Below, in pieces: positions 54,501 through 64,000 of a stretch of DNA of 64,000 nt. Numbering within the stretch: the stretch's first letter is position 1; every line of letters starts with the position of its first letter. Source of the stretch: Cymbomonas tetramitiformis (taxonomy: Eukaryota > Chlorophyta > Pyramimonadophyceae > Pyramimonadales > Pyramimonadaceae); NCBI GenBank assembly GCA_001247695.2, contig LGRX02035185.1, positions 62,001 through 126,000 of the forward strand, in the 5' to 3' direction. The notes beneath the pieces were generated by a model, which did no database searches, was not told where the DNA came from, and saw only the letters and a program-made list of their open reading frames with translations. The translations under genes and the position numbers were made by a program.

Positions 54501-57329
54501 CTGAGTGACGAGTGAATAAGTAGAGCACTTGAGAAGTGTTTAGCCTTCAGAACTCGGAACCGAATTATCGTTTGTACCTCAATCTGGCCCTGATCCAGTA
54601 TATTATAAAATCCGAATTGTGTACCTTTGCACGTTCAATCAAAAACATATTTCCGAGCATCTGTCGTAGTGCCCCAGGCACACGCGCCGTGAACGCAGGC
54701 TCGCGGTTTTGGAAGGTCGCCAATGCGCACATCATAGGGGCTATTACCGTCAAAATAGTCGCAACTTGTTATGAATTGAAGGCACGCAACCCGGTTTTTT
54801 GTTATATGCATGCGCACGATATCCACTAGGCAATGTTAATTAGTCCACGTTGCAAACTCAGGCTCGGTTACGGAAGATCGTCAATGCGCCGACTGTAAAG
54901 GCTAGTAGCGTCAAAATACTCGCAACTTGTTATGAATCGAAGGCATGCAACCCGGTTTTTGTATCTATGCACGGTATCGCATCAAAATTGTGCAAATCCT
55001 TAACACTGGTTTATCACTGTGGCTAGAGAAAGTTGGCTTCTGTATCCGCTATAGCAAGCTCGATTAATTTTTAAACAGCAATTTGAAACTTGGAGGGGGT
55101 TGGGAAGAGCCATTAAAGTCATTCAATTAAAAATAAATCCAAGAAAAATCCGTTTGCTATTTTTTTACTATTTTTTTAAATCCGTTATAATCTGAGCATA
55201 TCTGGGTCGCGGATGTAGTCATATTGAATTACCGATGTTTGGATAATTGTCACTACAGGCAACAGCGCCCCATACAGTTGGGCATACCATTCAAATGAAG
55301 ACTGTCATGGCTATACCAATTGGACGGACGACAACTGGTGGTGATGGTAATCGTGCATCTGCGGCGTTGATTCGCCCACACCAATGAAAAACCGTCGAAG
55401 TATATCTTGGAGAAGCACATCCGTCTGAGTACATTCAGACATCTTTGTTCTTTGTGTGGGATAAGTGTGAAAAATCCACAAGTTGTTTTTGTATTCACTA
55501 CATATGACTTGTGTACCCAGTCCACGTCGTGTGACACTGCACATATCACGTTTTCTACTTAAGAAATATGTGTCATCGGCCTTCCGCGAATGTGTCACTG
55601 GCCAGGATATCCTTTCGAAGGAGTGATCCACGACGAAGCATGTGTGGCATTGCGCAGCTTAAAATATGGTAGACATGCTGGGCGATTTCCTGACTTAGAA
55701 TCGTTGCATTGGTTAGTTGATCGCTTATCTTATTCGATCGGACACTCGGCGACAAATGAGTTTTGTCGAAAATCATGCAATACGTATCGCCCTCTCAACA
55801 GTGGCATAGTGCGCGTGCTATCAAACGAAGTCCATGATGGAGACCTCCCTGCCTCCTTGAACAGGCCACAAGGACTTATCATTCGGGTAACAATCATACC
55901 GTGATTGGAAACGTGGCGACGACGGTGACATCGTACACTATGGCGTCAACTCACACGGCCGCCGAGTCGTAGTCGAACAGGAGATGGATGTGGAGGCTGT
56001 AATGATGGCGTGTTGTGTCGCGGAGATCGGAAACACGGAGGCGACGGATCAAGCCTTCCCAATAGTTTAAGACGACCGAAGCGCTCGAAGCGGATCAGCC
56101 GGAAGTGTTAAGCGTGCTGAGAGCACAAGGCGCAGGTTGCAACGACGGCGTTGGGGAATCTTGATGGTGGGCGGAAGAATGATCCGGGTTCGCGATGCAG
56201 GAATCACAAGAAATGAGGCAATCCCGGAGATTCCTGGGGTAGCGCGAATTCGATGTGATTGGGAAGAATGTGGCAACGATCAACGCACGCGAAGCGAATT
56301 TGCGACGTGAATTTTGAAGGTTATGGCGGGTTGGAATCGGTACGTAATCGGTGTAGAAGTCGTAACACGATCTATGATGCCAGTTGAAAATTGTGCACTG
56401 TTTTGATAGTACTCTATGATTAGTACATCCAATAGTTATACAAAACTTAGCTCCCACTTTTACGTGGGTTAATTTTAAGAGCGTATAACGAGAGAGAGAG
56501 AGAGAGAACGCGCAGTAGCAGCAGCAGACCTCTCGTATCCTCATTATCAAGGATACACTGTCTAACCGTCACAAACCATCTCTTATTGTGCTCTGCATTT
56601 GTCACATCTGGCGCAGTGTCAGTCTCACTGTCACATCATTGCACTCCGACTGTCGTGTACTGACAATTACTACGGTATTATCCTTTGGTAAGTTCTGTGA
56701 TGGCATATCGTGTCATATTTTCATAATATCATTGTATATGTCATCATACATGCATATACTGTCACGCGCAGTGTGCTACGTGATGCCCTATCTCGAAAGT
56801 ATGGGGCGGTTTCAGACGGTCCTGTCGTTATGTACGACTTGCAGCACGCTTGCATATTTGCTCGAATTGCATATTGAGGCGCCTGCTTGGCAGTATAAAT
56901 ATGTGACAAATAAAATCAGAGGCGAAAGCCAAATCCTCAACGCTTTTTGAAAGAGTAAAAGAATAAAAGAATGAATACTAAGATGTAAATGTATAGGCAT
57001 GCAAGCAACAGATAGCCATTGACCTCTTATGCTACTTGGAGGGTTGGGGCATTCGCCAAAGTCGCTAATCCCGTGACCACTCACCAGAAGATCCCAATGC
57101 CTCATTCCCAGAACAAGGGAACATCTGGCACGTCCCCGGAACAAGCAGCAAAAACTGCCACCTTCGCAGCTTGGAATAAAAGCGACGACAACTTTCAATA
57201 GCGACAACTTCGAATTTTGAGTAGAAGGATCCGTCCTATCAATATGTACGACCCTGCACCTGCACAGAGCCCCGTTTCGTGCAAAAGTCACTTCATACGC
57301 TGAGCTTTTAGGTCTGCGACGCCTGCATA
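54501..57329. other. AT-rich intergenic DNA
   Basis: No gene is supported. A direct repeat of about 130 bp occurs twice (54700-54830 and 54865-54985), with gcaacttgttatgaatcgaa-type cores. A (GA)n run is at 56490-56506. Confidence 0.45.
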
Positions 57330-60300
57330 CTATGTTAATTGCACACTCTGCATTCGCTGACATATCAATGTGGCACTCCCATTCGAAACCAAACGTACGT
57401 GGTGGCCAATGCGCGTGCAGTAACCTCGGCTCCTGCAGCAACTTATGTGCCTAGCGAGTAGATAAATGCAGGCGGATGCTGGCAGGCGCTCAAAATTGGA
57501 GTTACTTGCACAATCCCGCATCAGGATGCCACAAGGAGCTTGGCGCTGGCTTGCCTGGTCATCCAGAACCGAGACAATTGTGGAGTCCGATGCCAATGCT
57601 TCTGACGGCTGGTAGTGCTCGTCATCTGTGATATCAGCCTGACTCGTCTGGTTGGCAAAGCGGACGAAAACCTGCTCGAGCGTGGTCTGGCTCACGGAAT
57701 AGTCCTCAAATAAGTTTTCTTCACCTGGCGGCAAAACCCAACAAGGGCTGAGGACGAGCCGCAAGTACTGCCCCGATGAAAGCCATGTGCTAGCTCTATG
57801 TTTGCGCGCATGCGCATAGCATGAGCTGCAGAGTCCCTGAGAGCCATAGGAGGGCTCTGCGGCGCACTGTCAAAGAGGGGGCGCGAGCAGACGTGGAGTC
57901 TCCAGGCGGGAAGTCACGGAGGGATAGGAGAGAGCGGAAGGCTTCGGAGTCACTCGGGAAGAGTTAGCAGGTCTAGTGTCTTGGGCGGGGAAGTCGAATC
58001 GGGGATGCATAGTGGGGTCTCAGGGGCCGGAGTCATAGGATGGCCTGGCAAGTGTGAGCCCTTTGGGGCTGGATTCGGAGGAGAGCAGGTCTCGGGTCCC
58101 GGGTCTCGGGGGCTGGAGTCAAAGCAGGGATGGGTATGTCTGGTATATTTGGGCATACGAGCGCGTTCTATGACGGAGAAGAGCTTCGACAGGTGCACGG
58201 CCGCCGTGGTGCGGTACTTCAGTTGGGTTTCGTGACGCTCTGCCAGCTGTGCGCCCGTGATATGGGCTGACACAAAGTCGTGCACCTTTCCTGCCTACAC
58301 CGCCCGTCCCCTCGTCCAATGGGTAGGGCATTGCCGCTGTAAGTTGATTGCCAGCCCGCAGCAATATGCGCAATCACACACCACAGACTGAGTGGTGCAG
58401 GGCATGCCATCAATAGCTAGCCGGACCAATACTCCCCAGGAGAGAAGAAGCAACCGCAGGATGGTGCCACACCCCCATGGTTGACAGCACGGCCTGTAAG
58501 AGCACATACACCAAACGGCACCAGGTACATCGAGCTAGGCCACCCCTCCAACAAGCCGACGGCTGAAGGAAGCATGCAACAACAGGGCGGAGCCGTGGCA
58601 TACACATATGCACACCAAACAGCGTGAGATGCGCCGACTGACGCTAGCCCAGCACCAGCCCAGTGGATGGGACAAGGATGAAGGAACAGAGCGGGGCCGT
58701 GCCAAGATACCGCACAGCACACACTTAGACACGGAAAGAACAGCAGCATAGATGAGAGCATGCCTAGCTATAGGTACGAGACACTGCTAGGTGCGCCACA
58801 CGTGATGCATCAACACCCGAGCAACGCGGAGTTAGCGCGTTTCGTTGGCATGCCCCCCGGCGGTTCACTGCTGGTCAGTAAAGGTGCATTGCAAGTATCG
58901 CCGGCATGGGTGATGAAGGGAAGCAGAAACCAAATGCGGTCACCGCGGTGCTCCGCGCACAAATCAAGGGAAGACAGATTATGGCTGTCGTTACCTCCTG
59001 CCTCTGCTTGAAGCAAAGGCAGACGCGTCTGCCACGTTCCTCAAAAGGCACTACCCGCCAGACCACATTCCATCACCTACGTCTACTAGGCGGTTGTCAC
59101 GATCAAAACCAACAGGCAAATGATGGTCCATTTGCAACGCCCTAAATGTCACCACACACAAGTGCTGGACCGTTTGCAACGCCTAAATGTCACCACACAC
59201 AAGTGCTGGACCATTTGCAACGCCTAAATGTCACACACAAGTGCTGGACCGTTGCAACGCCCTAAATTTCACCACGCACAAGTGCTGGACCGTTTGCAAC
59301 GCCCTAAATGTCACCACACACAAGTGCTGGACCATTTGCAACGCCCTAAATGTCACCACACACAAGTGCTGGACCATTTGCAACGCCCTAAATGTCACCA
59401 TACACAAGTGCTGGACCGTTTGCAGCGCCCTAAATGTCACCACGCACAAGTACTGGACCATTCGCAACGCCCTAAATGTCACCATACACAAGTACTGGAC
59501 CGTTTGCAACGCCCTAAATGTCACCGCACACAAGTACCGTCAAATGACAGCATGGATAACAACATGGCCCGTAAGCATGAATCACTGCCGAGTGTGCAAC
59601 ATCGCGTACCAACATCCGGGCTACAGAGTAAGCATATGCTCTAGTGGCACTCCCCCCGGCGGCGCACATAGCGTGTACAGCACGTGTTGCCGGCACAGAT
59701 GAACTGAAACGAAACGGAAGGCGCCATGCCAACATCCAGAGATAACATGGAGTATCAATGCAACCAACCCGCGCTTCTCCATGCACGGAACAAACCAAAG
59801 CCGACGAGTCTGCGAGGTCAACAAAAGAGGCAGTACCCGCCGGTAAGTTACCACAGCAGTAGCCGCATCTGATCACCAACCTCCACCAATGGGCCACCGC
59901 CGTTCACAACGAAGTTTGGTGCTGCGCAAACAGCCTCTCTCTAACAGACGAGGTCTCAGCAACACGCTTCAGCTGTGTTTGCAGATGGAGACGCACCTGA
60001 TGCGGCGCAAATCGGAAGTCCACGAGATAGCCTTCATTGAACCGGTGCTTGAGGTGCTGTGTAGGTGTGACGGCGCTTCCCGCACCCCCGCAGTCCTCCC
60101 ATCCGTCGGCAGCCGGGGTTAGGCCAAGGGGCAAGGGTGGTTCCGGGTACAATACAGACACAGGGGCAGTGGTGACGACCGATGCTTGATTGAGGTAGGA
60201 GGCACAAGGCTTAGAATCTGTGAGGCATACCGCGAGGGCTGAAGGGTTACGGGCAACTCGTGGTGACAGAATGGCGTGGCAAGCAGGGCGTGATGACAGG

Positions 60301-63300
60301 ATGACGTGGGGAGCAGGGCGTGATGACAGGATGGCATGGGGAGCGGGGCCTGATGACAGGATGGCGTGGGGAGCATGGCGTGATGATAGGATGACGTGGG
60401 GAGTGGGGCGTGATGATAGGATGACGTGGGGAGCAGGGCGTGATGACAGGATGACGTGGGGAGCAGGGCGTGATGACAGGATGACGTGGGGAGCAGGGGC
60501 GTGATGACAGGATGGCATGGGGAGCGGGGCCTGATGACAGGATGACGTGGGGAGTGGGGCGTGATGACAGGATGACGTGGGGAGCGGGCGTGATGACAGG
60601 ATGACGTGGGGAGCAGGGCGTGATGATAGCATGACGTGGGGAGCAGGGCGTGATGACAGGATGGCGTGGGGAGCGGGCGTGATGACAGGATGGCGTGGGG
60701 ACGGGGCGTGATGATAGAATGGCATGGGGAGCAGGGGCGTGATGACAGAATGGCATGGGGAGCAGGGCGTGATGACAAGATGGCATGGGGAGCAGGCCGT
60801 GATGACAGGAATGGCGTGGGGAGCAGGCCGTGATGACAAGATGGCATGGGGAGCTGGCCGTGATGACAAGATGGCATGGGGAGCTGGCCGTGATGACAAG
60901 ATGGCATGGGGAGCAGGCCGTGATGACAAGATGGCATGGGGAGCTGGCCGTGATGACAAGATGGCATGGGAGAGCAGGCCGTGATGACAGGATGACATGG
61001 GGAGCAGGCCGTGATGACAAGATGGCATGGGGAGCAGGCTGTGATGACCGAGGAGAAGCGCATGGCGAGGGGTACGCATGGGTTGAAGAGCTGGCGGGCA
61101 AGGCATGGCGGACCTGGATGGAGCCGAGGCAGCGGAACTGGCCGGCAACAAGAATGCCAACACGGTTGCACAGCGCCTCGCACTCCTCCATGGAGTGGCT
61201 GGTGAGGACCACGCAGCGGTTCCTCATGGTTGTGCTGATCACGTCCCACATGAAGCGCCGCGCCTCCGGGTCCATGCCCGTTGAGGGCTCGTCCAGCAGA
61301 ACTATGGGCGGGTCGCCGACCAGGGCAATGGCCACCGACAGCTTCCTCTGCACAAACCCCCAAGAAGCTTGCCGTGAGGCCAGGGACGGTGCCGCAAAGC
61401 CCGCCTCCGAGCACTGACTGCGGCGGGTCTCCCGGCCTTGAGGGGGGCAACAGCAGCTTCGAGCACTGACTGCGGCGGGTCTCCCGGCCTTCGGGGGGGC
61501 AACAGCAGCTTCGAGCACTGACTGCGGGTCTCCCGGCCTTCGGGGGAGCAGCAGCAGCCGAGCACTGACTGCGGCGGGTCTCCCGGCCGTGGGGGGCAAC
61601 AGCAGCTTCGAGCACTGACTGCGGCGGGTCTCCGGCCTGCGGGGGGGCAACAACAGCTTCGAGCACTAACTGCGGCGGGTCTCCCGGCCGTGGGGGGGGC
61701 AACAGCAGCTTCGAGCACTGACTGCGGCGGGGCTCCCGGCCTGCGGGGGGGCAACAGCAGCTTCGAGCACTAATCGCGGTGCTTGCGACTGGCCTGTTCT
61801 GGGAACAGCGCGTGACGAGCAAAAACGCATTTAACCATGTACATGGCACTTGTTTCTATCTATCACTTGGCCTCCCTATCTTGGAATGTTGTGAGAGTGA
61901 GCTGAGGTGAGCTCACGGCCGCTCGGGGGGCAGGCGGGCAAGCGTCGGTTTAAACGAGCAGTCTTTAGTCATGCACCGAGCAAAGGACGCACAGGATTCA
62001 GCACGCGGGTGAGGCCCTGCGGTTTGGGCAGCCAGAGAGAGAGAGAGAGAGAGCCGACGAGAGGACGCAATTTGGCGTGTGGGTGCGCCTTCGCGGCAAG
62101 ATGGGCACCGAGAACATTTGTGGTGCCACTAACCTTATTCCCTCCACTGTAGCCCCCTGCCTGACGGTCAGCATATTCAAGCAAATCCATCCGAGCTAAG
62201 AGCTGCTGCACCTCGTCTGCTCAGGCACCCGCCTCCCCACTGCTTTAGTCTCACGTGCTAAACTCGTGAGGGCATGACCAAAGCCATCTTCAGCTCTATG
62301 GCATGACATGCGGGCGCTCTTCACACACGCTAGCTAGCTCACTTGCCTCCCAGTCCTCTTATTTCTCCGAGCCACGAGGCCGAGCGCAACCTGCTGGGTC
62401 GTGGCCAGGCTCCAGCCGGGAGCAGAGCGCCGCGCAGGTCCGTGCAGAGCGTGCTAGAGCGCAGCGCCACGCAGGTCCGTATCGAGCACGCTCGCCGTCA
62501 TCAGCGGGGCTCTGAATCCACCGGAACTGATCTCGCCGCGAAACAATCCTGTACCAGGAGGTGCTTGAGGCAAGTGGACATTCGCCCAGGGATGTTGGCA
62601 GAAGGCGGAGCCCCGGGGTCGCCGTTGATGCGAGGTGAACCAAAAGGACACCGTTGATGCGAGGCAGAGCGCAGGGGTTCTGCCGTTGATGCGAGACGGA
62701 GCGCAGGGGCTCTGCCGTTGATGCGAGGCGGAGCGCAGGGGCTCTGCCGTTGATGCTAGGCGGAGCGCAGGGGCTCTGCCGTTGATGCGAGGCGGAGCGC
62801 AGGGGCTCTGCCGTTGATGCGAGGCGGAGCGCAGGGGCTCTGCCGTTGATGCTAGGCGGAGCGCAGGGGCTCTGCCGTTGATGCGAGGCGGAGCGCAGGG
62901 GCTCTGCCGTTGATGCGAGGCGGAGCGCAGGGGCTCTGCCGTTGATGCGAGGCGGAGCGCAGGGGCTTTACCGTTGATGCGGTCAGGCGGCACGCCGCGC
63001 AAGAGGGCGTAGAAGTATAGATGCTCCCGGGCAGTCATATTTGGCTGAATTCCGTCAAACTGCGGGCAGTAGCCCATCACCTGACCACGCACGCCCCGTG
63101 CCTCACACACTCCCATCTCCCTGCTGTTGCCTCTCCAAATCCGCGGCAGGGCGTGCCTGCCCCCTCACAGGGCTCGTGCGCTTTACTGGCACGCTTGGTA
63201 CGCCGCTCAGCATGCCAGCGCGTGCCAGCTCACACTCAGCCGCGCTCGGTGCACCACTCGGCATGCCAGCGCGTGCCAGCTCACACTCAGCCGTGCTATA

Positions 63301-63640
63301 CCTTGCCCAGCACAGGGCTGTGGCGGGAGTAGCTGAACATGACCGTGCGATGAAGTACCTGGCGGGCAAGGTTAAGGTCCTTAGAGATGCTCGCGCGGTG
63401 GCCTGCTGTAAAGCCATGGCCGCCCAATCCCCGGGGCGGAGGCATCACGGTGGCGTCCCCGCCGCTGGGGGGGAATTCCCCAGTGAGCATTTTGAAGGTA
63501 GTGGTCTTCCCTGCACCGTTGATCCCCAGGAGGCCGAAGCACTCTCCACGGGCGATGCCAAAGGATAAAGGGTGCACCGCCACGTGGCCGTTCATGTAGG
63601 TCTTAGCCAGCCCGTCTACCACCAACACATCGTCCGTAGC
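57330..63640 (-). CDS. ABCA-type ABC transporter, C-terminal nucleotide-binding domain (partial)
   Basis: Exons in transcript order: 63640-63359, 63080-62972, 62216-62134, 61347-61114, 60056-59997, 58285-58159, 57724-57330. All junctions are in phase. Exon 1 has Walker [10 protein letters not shown], exon 2 the Q-loop [17 protein letters not shown], exon 3 the start of the signature YSGGNK, exon 4 its end [11 protein letters not shown], Walker [18 protein letters not shown] and H-loop [13 protein letters not shown]. Exons 5-7 have the ABCA regulatory tail ([12 protein letters not shown], then [18 protein letters not shown]). This is the C-terminal ATPase domain of an ABCA lipid transporter. 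The membrane part lies beyond the right edge. All catalytic residues are present. The last 75 or so codons before the stop at 57330 lack similarity and may include an unspliced intron. Confidence 0.88.
59135..59535. repeat. ABCA intron 5 minisatellite, unit about 42 bp
   Basis: About ten copies of ctaaatgtcaccacacacaa then gtgctggaccgtttgcaacg(cc). Confidence 0.94.
60280..61045. repeat. ABCA intron 4 minisatellite, unit 30 bp
   Basis: About 25 copies of tgatgacaggatgacgtggg(gagcagggcg). The largest array in the window. It stays open in the exon 4 frame. Confidence 0.95.
61385..61780. repeat. ABCA intron 3 minisatellite, unit about 51 bp
   Basis: About eight copies with gcagcttcgagcactgactg then cggcgggtctcccggcc. 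A (GA)n run lies in the same intron at 62035-62054. Confidence 0.93.
62613..62971. repeat. ABCA intron 2 minisatellite, unit 32 bp, made from the splice donor junction
   Basis: Eleven copies of ccgttgatgcgaggcggagc(gcaggggctctg) run up to the real exon 2 end at 62972. On the coding strand each unit repeats GCATCAACG of the exon followed by gcagagcc, where the true donor reads gtaaagcc. Confidence 0.93.
63205..63300. repeat. ABCA intron 1 duplication, about 50 bp, two copies
   Basis: gcatgccagcgcgtgccagc then tcacactcagccg occurs twice in intron 1. Confidence 0.85.
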
Positions 63641-64000
63641 CTGCTAACCACAATCCATAGCATCCCCTCTCATCTCCGTCTCATGCCTTGCAGTCAGCGG
63701 TCAGCAGGCAGCAGTCCCGACGTGGACATTAATGTGCGTGAGGCTTATCCTTGCAAAAATTAGAAATAGAGAGAGAGAGAGAGAGAGCGCAACGCGCGTC
63801 TAAGGAGGCCGCCGCCGTATCCTGTTCGGAGACAACGAGGTCTCACAAGCTGCTAGTGGCTGGCCGACGTTCGCATCAAAGCCACTGGAAGTCCTAGCCA
63901 GGGGTACTCTAAAGCCCAGTTGAGCTCCAGGTCGCCCCGCCTCCCTGACACATGCGAGAGTCCGGGTGGCGCCCCCCGCCAGCCCCGCAGGAGATGCCCG
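63641..64000. other. Right edge: intron of the ABCA gene, no exon recognised
   Basis: This is upstream of the Walker A exon on the coding strand. It holds a (GA)n run at 63767-63787 and no recognisable coding exon. Confidence 0.4.

Noticed and set aside
55253..55904. Overlapping ORFs of about 100 codons on both strands
   Set aside because: They overlap each other, are AT-rich and show no domain features.
59228..61849. Long ORFs on both strands over the ABCA intron arrays
   Set aside because: They are products of tandem repeats with unit length divisible by three. Only the pieces that match ABCA exons are coding.

Overview
The window looks like nuclear DNA of a unicellular green alga, possibly of the prasinophyte type. 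The basis is spliceosomal GT-AG introns with exact phase agreement, plant-type membrane and chaperone genes, a TTTAGGG-type interstitial telomere motif, and dense LTR retrotransposons. The lineage is an inference; there is no rRNA or organelle marker here. GC-rich gene blocks alternate with AT-rich blocks full of repeats.

Layout. 1-9320: the 3' two thirds of a Ty3/gypsy-type retrotransposon whose Pol polyprotein carries a C5-cytosine methyltransferase between RNase H and integrase, then a PHD finger, then a second SAM-dependent methyltransferase. The ORF is broken by two hAT-type MITEs (8-bp target duplications) whose removal restores one frame of 2,195 codons. It ends in a 608-bp LTR followed by one and a half further LTR copies. 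11260-17395 (-): intron-rich gene, coiled coil plus an Aha1-type Hsp90 co-chaperone domain. 17760-18302 (-): small STI1/DP-domain protein. 21126-26375 (+): giant ankyrin protein. 28700-35726: a ruined LTR, then a gag-only LTR element (213-bp LTRs, 5-bp target duplication) that carries a nested, unidentified 2.9-kb insertion. 37328-39646 (-): small EF-hand gene. 40146-46904 (+): a complete 12-exon lysophospholipid acyltransferase gene (418 aa), reconstructed exon by exon. 51727-54500: a 5'-truncated chromodomain retrotransposon carrying a third, different methyltransferase. 57330-63640 (-): the 3' half of an ABCA-type transporter.

Two themes stand out. First, two different retrotransposons in 64 kb carry three different methyltransferase domains, plus a PHD finger or a chromodomain. 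This suggests elements that read and write the chromatin of their host. Second, introns of the cellular genes are filled with minisatellites, nearly every intron with its own unrelated unit. In at least two introns the array is built from copies of the exon/5' splice-site junction itself.

Gene models come from reading splice sites, phase and family motifs by eye. No search or alignment program was run.
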